A DNA stretch of 64,000 bases from Rhizohabitans arisaemae. Lineage in GTDB: Bacteria > Actinomycetota > Actinomycetes > Streptosporangiales > Streptosporangiaceae. This document shows positions 34,724-46,700 of the stretch, piece after piece. The notes beneath the pieces were generated by a model. It was given only the letters and a program-made list of their open reading frames with translations. It was not told the DNA's origin and searched no databases. The stretch lies in the NCBI RefSeq assembly GCF_025996515.1, contig NZ_BLRH01000009.1, forward strand, positions 558,001 to 622,000. The letters run 5' to 3'. A program made the translations under genes and the position numbers. Within the stretch, counting starts at the first letter, position 1, and each line of letters starts with the position of its first letter.

Positions 34724-37700
34724 CTAGGGGGTCGCCCGGTACAGCAGGATCAGGGAGAAGCCGTCCAATGCGGCGGGGTCGCCCGTGACGGTGAGCCGCC
34801 ACGCGCGGGTGCCCGCGACCAGGCCGGGCGTCTGCACGAGCTTGCCCGGGGCCAGCGCCAGCCGGGGATCGCCGTGCAGCAGGAACCGCGCGCTCCCGCC
34901 CGCCGCCCCGTACTGCGCCACGACCCCGGTGACCTGCCGCCCGGACATCGCGGGGAACAGGTCGGGGGTGATCGGCAGCTGGAGTTCGGCACCGCCGCCG
35001 GCCGTGAAGTCGTCCCACGCGTCGGGGAACCGGGCGGCGACGTCGAGGAACAGCGCCGACGGGTAGGGCTTGAGCATGCCCCGCACGGCGGTGGCGAAGG
35101 TCTCGCCGCCGTCCTCGGCGGTGTACCGCACGGTGATCACCACGTCGAGCAGGCCGGCCGGGGGCTTGCGGGTCTCCAGCCGCCAGCGGGACACCGCGCC
35201 GGTCCCCTCGAACGGCAGGTAGCGTTCGTCGTCGTAGCGCAGCTCGAACAGGCCGCTGTCCTCGCGCCCGTCGTCGACCTCCGACAGCGCGACCCGCTGG
35301 CCGGGACGCCAGTCGCCGCGCATGCTCTCGGGCGGGGATCCCTTGGGGTCGAGCAGGAAGCGCACGGCCTTGGGGTCGGGCGAGAGCACGGTCTTGTTGT
35401 CGATCTGGGTGAGGGTCGCGTTGGCGGTGACCGGCCCGTCGGCGGTGACGAAGGCGACGCTCACCGTCTTGATCCGCCGCCGGTAGTGGCCGGGGAAGTC
35501 CCGGTCGAAGAGGGTCTCGGTGAGCGCGAACTCGCAGCGTCCCCCGCTCGTCAGCGCCAGCAGGGCGGTCGCGTCGAGCTGGAGCAGCGACACCCGCTTG
35601 GTGATCTCCAGGCCGCGCCCGCCCGCGTCGAAGTAGGCCTGGCCGAGCCGGTCGAGGTCGAAGGCGAGCTGGTCTCCGGCGAGCAGGCCCTTGCGCCGGG
35701 AGTCCCAGTAGGTCGCCCTGATCAGCCCCGGTGCGGTGCCGCGCTCGGCCTCGAAGGCGCGTTCGGCGGCGCGGGCCATGTCGTGGGCCAACCGGTAGGT
35801 CTGGAAGTACAGCCCGGAGACCTGCCCGACCATCCAGCCGTACAGCTCGGGCCCGGCGAACTTGGCGGTGAGGAAGTCGGTGACGGCGGTGAGGTGCGCG
35901 ATCTCCCGGTTGTGGATCTCCAGCTCGCGCCGGGCGACGGCCAGCTGGAGTTCGGCGCCGGTGAGCTGGTGGCCGAGCTGGACGACGTCGGAGCGGCTGG
36001 TGTCGCGCTGGAACTTCCAGTCCTGCTCCTGCTGTTCGTGGTCGGCCCGCACGCCGAGCACCTCGGCCAGCTGGCTGAAGCCCTCGCCGAAGGAGGAGGA
36101 GACGTCCGCACCGACTTCGAGGGCCTTGCCGACCTGTTCGCCGCCCACCTCGGTGCCCATGATGAACGGGCCGACGAGGGCCTGGGGCACTCCCGAGGCG
36201 ATCGCGGCGCCGATCTTCAGCCCGCCGGCCACGAACTGCGCGACGGCGCCGATCGCCAGCATCGCCAGCCGGGCCTGCTGCAGCGGCGACATCCCCTCGT
36301 CGATGAGTTTCTGGTAGTAGGCGACCCGGTCCTCGGCGGCGGCTTTTGCGTCGCGGGCCTCGGCGAGGCTCTCCTCGGCCATCGTGACCTGGGTTTCCTT
36401 GATCTGCTTGGTCAGCGCGAGGATCTCGCCTTCCTGGCGGTTCTGCAGGAGCGTCAGCTCCTCGTTGTCGCGGCGGTCGATGGCGTCCAGCAGGCTGTTC
36501 CCGAGCTGCTGGAGCCGGTCGGCCAGTTCGCGGGCCCGCTGGTGGGTGAACTCGAACCGATAGGCCGGCACGGGTGCGGCCGCCGCCGCGACGACCTGGT
36601 CGGCGGTGAGGCCGCCGGCTGCGCCCCGTACCAGCGCCATGACGTCCAGGGGCGGGTCGAACAGCGGGATCGGCCGGCTGACCCCCATGATGTCCAGCGA
36701 CTGCCGGATCTTGGTGAGCCGGTCCTCGACGCGGTTCCAGTACTCCAGGAACTGCTCGTTGCCCGGTACGTAGAAGTAGGGGTGGGCCACGCCTGCGTGC
36801 ACGGCGCCCGCCTCCTCCAGCAGCGCGCCGTCGGCAGTGAGATGCCCGGTCTCACCCGGTCCGTCGCCCAGATCGCGGGAGTACGGCGCCGCGGGCGGCA
36901 GCGCCGCCGGGCCCAGCGTGACGGGTCTGGAGCCCAGCAGGTCGTAGGCGTAGATGTACAGCATCCGCGCCTCGTCGACGGTCTCGGCCGTGTACTGCCG
37001 GAACAGCATGTCGCCCCAGTCGAGCAGGTTGTCGATGTAGGCCATGACCACGGCCCGCCGGTAGGCCTCCGGACGCAGCTGGGCGATGGCGTGCGGGTCG
37101 TACGGGTCGTCCAGGTAGGCCTGGACGAGCGCCTCCCGGTCCCCCATCAGGTTGTACTGGCGGCGCAGCCCGCCGATCATCGCGACGCGTTCGCCGAGCC
37201 CGTCGGCGACGGGGCCGCGGGGCAGCGCGGCGAGGGCCGCCCTGACCGCGTCGAGGCCGGATCCGGCGAGGTCGGCGAGGTAGGTCAGCTGCTCGGCGGT
37301 GAGGTCGTGGGCCCGGCGGAACGCGGGTGCGAGGGCGTCCAGCTCGGTGAGGATCGGGGACAGCCGCGACTCGACCACGCTTGACCCGAGCGCGGCGAGG
37401 TCCTGCCGGCATTCGGCGACGAGCGCGGCGACGTCGACGGCGAGGAACGGCAGGAACCGCCAGTAGCGGGCGGGCCGGGTCGGGTCGAAGACGTACTCGT
37501 ACCAGTGGCGGGCCTCCTCGAAGCGCTGCGCGCCGTTCAGCGCCTGGGCGATGAGCAGCGGAGCGTGGAAGAAGATCTCCCAGTGGTAGAGGCCGTTGGC
37601 GCTGTCGAAGTCCAGGTGCGAGCTGACCGGGACGTGCTCGGCGAGCTCCTGCTTGACCCGCACGGTCTTGGCGTCCGAGGCGGCGGTGCTGAAGGCGGGC

Positions 37701-40700
37701 AGCTCGTCCAGCTCCTGGCCGACGGGGTCGAGCAGCGCGTCCACGCCCCCGGCGAGCAGCCGCCGGTTCAGTTCGGAGGCGGTGCTGGAGGTCAGCCGGA
37801 CCAGCTCGGTGGGCAGCGCGGCGATCTCGTACGGGCGGGGAACGGTGTCGTCGAGGGGGTAGGCCGCGTAGTTCGGCCCGAGGAACAGGTACAGGGCGGT
37901 GCCGCCGTCCAGCAGCCCGGTGAAGTCGCCGGGGAACCCGTCGGGCAGTCCGCGCCAGTTGCCCTGGTACGACAGGAACGTCACCGGGGTGCCGGGCTCC
38001 CAGTCCTTGGCGAGCGGGGCGTATCCGGCGGAGCCGACCGCGTATCGCCGCTCGCCGCGGGTCAGCACACCCTGGATCCGCTGGGCCGTCTTCTTGGGGT
38101 AGCCCTCGTCGACGTACTCGGGGATCGTCTCGCCGCCGTCGACGAGGGTGTACCGCACGTACTCGTCCGGCCCGACGAGGAACAGTCTGCCGCCGGCCAC
38201 ATAGGCGGCGTCGACCTCTCCGGTCCGTCCGAACCCGGTCGGGACCCGGCCGAGTTCCCGGGTGGACCCGCTCGTCGTGGTACCGCCGTCCTTCAGCGTG
38301 TACGACGCGCGGTCGTTGTCGAAGGAGATCACGAGCGAGCCGTCCTGCAGGACGGGCCCCGGACCTGCCTGCACGGGCACCTGGTCGGCGTTGCCCGCGA
38401 GCGCGTAGGACCTGGGCTCCACGGTGAGGTCGTTCTTCAGCCGTACATACCTGTCGCCGTAGACGAGGAAGACCTCGTCGCCTCTCCGGTGGACCCGGTC
38501 CACGCCGGTCGAGGGCACCCCCCACGCACTGGAGGCCGACTGGAGGCCCTTGCCGGAGCCGGTCACGACGAAGGAGTTGCGGGCCCGCGAGTAGAGCACC
38601 TCGGCCCCGCCGGGCATGGTGAACGCCACATCGATCTTCGACCAGCCCTTCGGCAGGTCGTCGGGGTTGTCCGCGAGTTTCTTCGGATAGCCGGGGTCGA
38701 GCGTGCCGAAGGGCCTCGCCGGGTGGCGGTAGTACTCGTCGCCGGCGAACAGGTAGACCTTGCCGCCGCGGATGACGCCGGAGTCGACGACGCCGTCGCG
38801 CAGCAGGGCGGTGCCGACGACGCCGAACCGGTCGGCCACCGGTTTGCGGGTCTGCTGCGAGGTCACCCTGTCGGGCGGTACGGCGATGTAGGTGCCGCGG
38901 GCCGCCTCGAAGAAGTACAGGGTGCCGTCGGTGAGGCGGAACCCGGCGTCGACCCGGTCCCAGGTGGTGGGCAGCCGGTGGTCGTTGCCCTTGAACGGCA
39001 GGAGCGGCGCGGGGTCGTCGGGGGCGGCCACGGGACGGCACAGGAAGCTGCCGCCCTTGTGGTCGACGCTGAACCAGCGTCCGTCCTGGCTGTCGGCGGG
39101 CGCGTTGAACCGGACGACCTGCTCCTCGGTGATCGCGGTGGCGGGGGGTTCGTCGAACAGCCGGTCGAGGTCGGTCGGCCGGGCCGGGGCGACGGTGGTC
39201 CCGGCGGGCAGCGCGTACATCTCGGGAGTCAGGGTGAACGCCGACTTCACCGGGTTGTCGCCGTAGGTGTAGGAGCATTGCACGACGATCGCGTCGTGTT
39301 CGCTGACGCCGGGCACCTTCCGCGACGCCTGCACGTAGAGACCGACGTCGGTGATCATGCCTTCGCGTTCCACGTCGGACGCGAGCACCTGGGCCGCCAC
39401 CCACTCGCCGTTGAGGTTGCGGAACGAGTAGTAGATCTTCACCTGGAAGCGCGGCGGCGGCGCGTTGACCTGCTGGTGCCCGCTCGATCCCTCGGTGACG
39501 ACGACGGTGGTCGTGGACGGGTCCCCGGCCGGGGCGGGCTCCACGGCCGGCCAGAACACGAACACCCGGCCGAAGGCGTGCACCGGGTGGACCCGGTCGG
39601 CGGCGATCTGCACGTCCACCTTCAGCCAGGGATCCCAGGTGGCCGAGAGTTTCCCGCCGTCGCGGAACTCGGCGGTGCGGTGGTAGTAGCGGCGCGGTTC
39701 GGTGCGGGTACGGCCGAAGAGCACGAGCCGCCGCACCTCGGGGCCGGCCTCCTCGGGCCGGTAGACGTAGCCGCCCGCGATGGCCAGCCGGGAGACCTCG
39801 GTGTACTCGTCGAGGTACCGCTTGTACGCGGCTTGAACGGCCTCGGCGGTGATGTCGCCTTGGAGCAGGTCGTCCTGCAGGGTGGAGAACGCCGGGGTCT
39901 TCCGGGTGCGGAGCTCGGGCCGCAGGTAGTTCTCCGGGTAGAGGAAGACCTTCCGGTTGGCCTCCCAGGTCCGGTAGCTGCGCATCCAGCTCCACCAGGT
40001 CCGCAGCCGGAGCCGGACGGCCTCGGGATCGGCCCCGCCCGGCAGCGCGACGGTCTCCAGGCCGAGCAGATACCGCTGGAGGTAGAGCTGGGTGGCGGCG
40101 ATGGCCTCGCGGACCCGTGAGGTCTTGCCCTCGTGGCCCATGTCCACGTCGATGAGGTACTGCTCGTACAGCTCGCGCGAGTCGCCGTGCCTCGGGGTGA
40201 GCCAGGCGAGGAGCGCGTCGCGCCTGAGGACGTTCAGCCGGTCGCGTATCTGAGCCGACCGGGCCTTGAACTCCAGCGGGGCGGTCCGCCGCTGGAGTAC
40301 GGCGTGCAGCGTGCCGGCGGCCGCCTCCAGGTCGGGGGCGGGTCCGAAGACCTTCGCCCAGACGTCGTACAGCTCGGACGGACCGGTGCCGATCCTGTCG
40401 GCCGCGGCGAACAGGTCCGTCAGGGTCAGCAGGAACTCGATCTCGAACAGCTGCTCCTCGTGGGTGCCGGCCCGCAGCAGCCCCATGTTGCGCCGGGCCC
40501 ACCGCACCTCGTCGATGGGCTGCCCGAGCGTCTCGGCCAGGTAGGTGTAGGGGTCGTCGGCGCCGTCGAGGAAGAACGCGGCGAGGCCGTCCGGGTGGCT
40601 GCGGCACAGCTCGGCGAACCGGACGATCGTGTGCACGTCGCTCAGCCGGTAGTCGGCGGTGCCCGCCCAGCGATGCCGGAAATCCTGCGGGAACGTACGG

Positions 40701-43700
40701 TCCACGACGTGGTAGGGGCCGGAATACCGCAGGTACCGATCGCCCTTGAGCAGGTAGGTGCGGCCGTCGAGGACGAACGCGCCGTCCGGGCCGTCGTGGA
40801 AGTCGGCCGGTGTGTCGCCGAAGTCGTGCTGGAAGGTCCGGGGGTAGCCGGGTTCGATGTGGTCCAGGAGGCCGTCGGCCGGGTAGCGCACGTACTGGTC
40901 GCCGCTGAAGGCGTACAGCTCGCCGGACGGCGCGGTGAACGCCGCGCCGAGGCGGCCGGAGTCGAAGGCGTTGCGGACCGTCCCCCATCGGCCGCTCACC
41001 GGTTCGACAGTCCCGCCGGACAGGCATTGACGCCCCTTGAACAGCCGGATGACGCCGTCGGGGCCGCGGAACGCGGCGTCCAGGCCGTCCTGGAAGTCGG
41101 GCGGCAGCGGCGGCAGGCCCAGCTCGGCGGCGAGGTCGGCGAGCGCGCGCGGGTAGCCGTCGTCCACCCGGGTGCGGTCGGACCCCGAGTAGCGGACGTA
41201 CTGGTCGCCGGAGAACAGGTAGATCTTCCGGTCGGCGACGAGCGCGGCGTCGACCCGGCCGGTCTCGGCGAAGGTGTTGCGGGTCCGACCGAGGGAGCCG
41301 TGCTCGAACGAGGCGGCCTGCGCCGTCGACACGGTGTGGCAGACCCCGCCGACGATCACGTGGATCGTGCGGTCGTTGCCGACGATCGCGTCGATCGGCC
41401 GGTCGAGGGCGTCCTCGAAGGCCTCGGGGAGCAGCGTGAACGGCTCCTCCTTGCGCAGGTTGCCGGCGACGGGCTTGGGGTAGCCGGGGTCGATGTTGCG
41501 GTAGACCGGGCCGGTGTAGCGGACGTACCGGTCGCCGGAGAACAGGTAGGTGTACTGCCCGCGCCAGACGAACGCCGCGTCGACCGTGCCGCCCGGGGCG
41601 AGGAACGGATTGGGGGAAAGGCCCCAATGCTCCCTGACGGGGGCGCGCGGGCCGAACGCGTCGTCGCGGAAGGCCGCACAGGTGTCGCCGAAGAAGAACC
41701 AGGTGGCGCCGTCGGAGGCGCGCAGCGCCGAGCGCAGCTTGTCAGGGGCGACCAGGTCGTGGCCGAAGCCGGGGTAGAGCCGTTCGATCGGGCGGACCAC
41801 CGACCAGCGGCCGGCGCGGTCGTCGTACGAGACGCACTGCTTCCCGGCCAGCAGCACCAGTGTGGTGCCCTCGACCAGGACGGCGTCCGGGAGCGCGAAC
41901 CCTTCGGGGGCACCGGGGAAAACGGCCGGGGTGGTGACCGGGTACCCGGCGTCCGGCGCGGTGTAGGAGGTGCCCGAGTAGACGACGTGCCGCACCAGCC
42001 CGTCCGGGCCGGGCTTGCCGTACAGGTGGGTCCGGTCGCGGTGCACGTAGGCCAGGGCGACACTCTCCAGCCCGCCCCAGTGCGCGGCGATCGGCTGCGG
42101 ATCGCCCTCGACGACGGACGCGCCGGCGGCGTACACGACGAACTGATCGCCGCTGAACAGGTAGGTCTTGCCGTCGCGGCCGACGAACGCGGCGTCCACC
42201 GCCCCGGTCTCGCGCAGCACGTCGCGGGGGCGGCCCCACTCCTGCTCGATCGGGTAGTCGTGGCCGAGCTGGGTGTTGAAGCAGGTCGATCCGGTGAACA
42301 GGTACGTGGTGCCGTCCGCGCCGGTCAGCACGGAGGAGAGGCCGCTCGCGAACCGCGCGGGCACGGTGCGCAGCGTGCGCGGCCGGAACGGGACGGCGGT
42401 GACGGCGCGACCCTCCAGCGCCGACAGCCGCCGCCAGCCCTCGCCGGTTTCGGCGACGATCGAGCCGTCTTCGAGGTAGGCGCAGCGCACGTCGCCGAGT
42501 GGCAGGTCGTCGTAGCGACGGTAGGACGTCGTGGACACCGCGTGGCACACCCCGCCCCGGAACAGGTAGGCGGTGCGCCGGTCGGCGAACGCCGCTTCCA
42601 CCCCGTCGAGTGGTACGGGTAGCGCGGCAAGACCCGGTTCCGCGGACAGCGCGGAGATCCGGCGCGGGTAGCCGGGGTCCACCACGGTCAGGTCGGTCCC
42701 GGTGTAGCGCACGTACTGGTCGCCGGAGAACAGGTACGTCCGGGTGCGGGTCACGTCCACACCGTCGACCTTCTCGACGACGTCGAGGACGAACGCCGCG
42801 TCGACCCGCCCGGAGCGAGCCAGATTGTTGGTGACGTGCCCCCACAAACCGGACACCGCAGCCGGATACCGGTCGTCGATCTCGGTGTAGTCGTCGGCGG
42901 AGTACCGCACGTACCGGTCACCGGAGAACAGGTACGTCCGGCCGTCGACCCCGACGAACGCGGCGTCGATCCGGTCGAAGGGGATGCTGTCCCACTTCTC
43001 GCGGATCTCCATCGGCTCCGACCACCAGCGGTGCCGGGCGTCGAACCGGACGAACCGGCTCCCGGCGAACAGGTACGTCCGCTGATCGCGTCCGGTGAAC
43101 ACCGCGTCGACCGGGTCGAGCCGCAGGTCGTCGGGCATGTTCCACCAGTTGTCCGCCAGCGGCTTGGGGAAGCCCTGGTCGGGGGTGCGGTAGTCGCGGG
43201 TGGAGTAGCGCACGTAGAAGCGGGAGCCGTCGCCCCGCGCCTTCAGCCGCAGCCCTTCCCGGACGACCGTGATGGCGACGCCTTCCCCGGTGGCGAGGTC
43301 CCAGCGCGGCGCGCTCCCCCGTACCCCGGTGAGGGTGAGTCCGTGCTCCTGGAAGAGGATGCGCAGCGCGGGTGTGAGCCGTCCCGCGTCCAGGTCGGCC
43401 TGGTGGACGACCGGAACCTCGAACAGCAGGCCGCCCTCACCGAACAGGTAGGTACGGCCGTCCATGACGAACGAGGCGTCCACCCGGGTCAGCCCGCCCC
43501 AGTCACCGGCGATCGTCCGCGGGAACCCCGGGTCGGCGGCCGAGTAGTCCGCGGTGGAGTACCGCAGGTAGGTGTCGCCGCTGAACAGGTACGTACGGCC
43601 GTCCAGCCCGGCGAACGCCGCGTCGACCCGGTTGCCGGGCAGCGCCGGGGTGAGCACCCCCCAGCGTTCGGCGGTCGCCGCGATGGTCGCGGAGGTGCCG

Positions 43701-46700
43701 TCCAGCGCGACGGTCTTGCCGTCCTTGAACAGGTGCACCACGCCCGACGGGTCGGTGAAGGCCGCCTCCACCCCGCCCTCGAACTGCGGCGGAACACCCT
43801 GGAGGCGGCGGGACACACCCTCGTCGGCGTGGACGCCGGGGTTCTCCAGGCTGTCGGAGTACCGCAGCACCTCCCCACCGGCGATCAGATGGACGGCGGA
43901 CGGTACGGCGTACGCGGCGTCGATGCTTGTTGCGCCGGCGGAGGCCGAGCCGGTCCGGCCCCAGACCTCGGCGGCGGGCCGCTCCCCGTTCACGGTGATC
44001 CAGCGGTCGCCGGAGAACAGGTGCACGACCCCGTCGGGGTCCTGGAAGCAGGCGTCCACGGCCTCGTTGGCCCCCGGCACCGGCAGCCCCTCGTGGGACC
44101 GCCATTCGGCGACGTCACGCGGATAGCCCTCGTCGACGGCGTCGAACCCGGCCGAGTAGCGCACGTACTGGTCGCCCGCGAACAGGTACGTACGGCCGTC
44201 GTTGTCGGTGAACGCGCCGTCGATCCGGGCGGGGTCGGCGAACGCGTTCTTGATCTTTCCCCAGGTCTGGGTCTTCCGCGCCCAGCGGGTCCCGCCCCGC
44301 TCGCGGGTGAACACCAGCGCGGCGCCGCCGACGTCCCGTCCGGCGAGCCAGGCGACGCCGTCCGGCCGGGTGAACGCGGCGTCCACCGTCGACAGTACGG
44401 CCAGGTGCGGCGACAGGTCGCTGAGCGGGTGGCGCGCCGGGCTCGTGAGCGCCCGGGTGACGGCGTCGTAGGTCCAGTAGCCGCCGTCGTCGCCGAACAG
44501 CAGGATCGTGCCGTCACCGGCGTCGAGCAGGGCCTGGATCCGGTTGACGCCCGGCGGCAGCGTCAGCGGCTCGGGGTACTTGCCGACGAGGTCCTGGTCG
44601 GCGAAGATCACGCTGACCTCGACGGCGTCCAGGCCGAGCTTGGCGGCGAGCAGCGCGAACCGGCGGATCCGGCGGTGGGCCAGGCGCAGCCGGGGGTCGT
44701 CGGGCAACTTGGGCAGGTCGAGTGCGGGGGCCGCGAGGAGGGTACGGGCTTCGCGTTCCCCGCCGGCGACGCAACCGCACAGCGCACGCGCGGTGGCCTG
44801 GTCGAGGCCGAGCACGTCGGCGAGGCAGGCGTAGAGCGTCCGGTCCTGCCGGTCGGCCAGCGCGACGAGCCGGTCGGTGATCTCGGTGACGGCGGCCGTC
44901 AGGTCCTTCGCCACGGCGTGCAGCAGAAAGAAGACGTCCCGCGCGTAGTCGACCATGCCGGGCAGCGCGAAGTCGAGCGAGTTGTCGGCATTGGCGAAGT
45001 AGCCCAGCCAAGCGGGCGGTACCGCGTACCGCTCGGTGATCTTGCCCTCGGTGACCAGGTGGCCGAGGAGCGCGGCGCGCTGCTCGTCGGTCAGGCCGAG
45101 GCGGGTCAGCGCCGCCGGATCCAGCCGGTACGGGGCCTCGTCCCGCAGCATCCGGGCGATGTGCTCGAACACGAGCTCCTCGTCGGCGGCGCTGAAATCC
45201 GAGCCGAGGTCGACCGTGCCCTCCGGGTCGGCGAACACCGCGGGGTCGACGACCCGGCCGTCGGCCAGATCGACGCCGTCGAGCGCCCTGAAGGCCCGCT
45301 TGGCGGCGAGGTCGTCGGCGAGATGGAGGAAATCCTCGGCGGTGAACGTGGTCAGCTCGGCGTGGAAGGCCGCGATCTGGCTGCGCAGCGCGGCCAGGAC
45401 GGCTTTGCGCAGCACCGCGAACTCGGCGGCCAGCCCGAAGTCGTCCGGGGCGAGGCCGAGCAGCGCCGCCTGGTCGGTGTAGCGGTCCTCGGCGTCGAGG
45501 TGGCCGTTGAAACGCAGGCTCGCCAGCAGCCGGTTCAGCTGGGCGTCGGTGAGCCGGAGCCCGGCCAGCACCGCCGGGTCGAGGGTGAGCGCCTCCGTGC
45601 GGAAGCGGTCCAGCCGCTCCTGGACCAGGTCGGCGACCGGTTTCACGGCCTCGGCCAGGTCGACGTTGACGACGAACTTCGCGGCGTTGTCCGGGTCGAG
45701 GAAGAAGCCGGGATCGAGGAGCTCGCCCTCCTCGTCGAGGTAGCCGTTGAACATCAGGTTGTCGTACAGCTCGGTACCGATATCCCCGAAGTCCGTCAGA
45801 TCCGACGGGTAGAAGGCGGCGACACCGTTCACCGTGGCGGCGACCGCCTTGAACAGCATCTCGCGGTGGGACTCGAAGTCACCCGCCAGGTCGAGCTCGC
45901 CGGGCGTGGCGGCGAGCGTCCCGTCGGCGCGCAGCCCGGCCCGGTACACGAGATTCCGGAAGATCTTCCCCTGGAGGCGGTCGCCGAGGCCGAGCCCGGT
46001 GAAATCCGACGGGAAGATCACGCCCAGGTCGGTGACGGCCCGGTGGGCGGCGGCCTCGGCCTTGACTCGGTCCACCGCCAGCAGCCGGCTGCCGACGGCG
46101 GCCACGACCCCGTCGTCGAACGCGACAAGCACGTCGTGGACGACGCGGGCGGCCCGTATCCCGAACCGGTTCGACACGAGCGCCTGCGGGGTGAGCGCGA
46201 CGGCGTCGAGCTCACCGCTCAGCCGGTCGAACAGCGCGACGAGGTCCGACGGGCCGGGGTCGGGCCGCCCACCGAGGATCTCGGCCAGCTCCGCGCCTTC
46301 GAACCCGGCGGTTCCCATCCAGCCGACGACCGCGAACAGCGTCTGCGCCAGCCACAGCGCGGGCTCCGGGGCGCCGCCCTCCAGCACCCGGTGCAGGTCG
46401 CGGATCTCCGACCCCACCTCACCGAGGACGGCGAACGTCGAATACCGCTGGAGCGCCGGGTCGCCCTCCAGCGCGACGAGCACGTCGAACAGCTCACCGG
46501 TGCCGATGCCGAGCGCCGACGCCAGCAGCCCGACCCGGCGTAGCAGCGAGATCTCCGCGAGCGTGACCCTGCCCCGGTCGAACGGGCTCGGCTCGCTTTT
46601 CGCGTAGTGCTCCCGATACCGCCGGACGATCTCCACGACGTCGGGTTCGGCGACCCCGATGAGCGCCGCCAGCCGGAACCGGTAGTCGCGGTTGGCATGG

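Noticed and set aside
32534-37384. A 1616-codon plus-strand open frame
   Set aside because: It runs antisense through the 788-residue gene and into the toxin gene, and has no recognisable domain. The two minus-strand genes have domains, repeats and a ribosome site.
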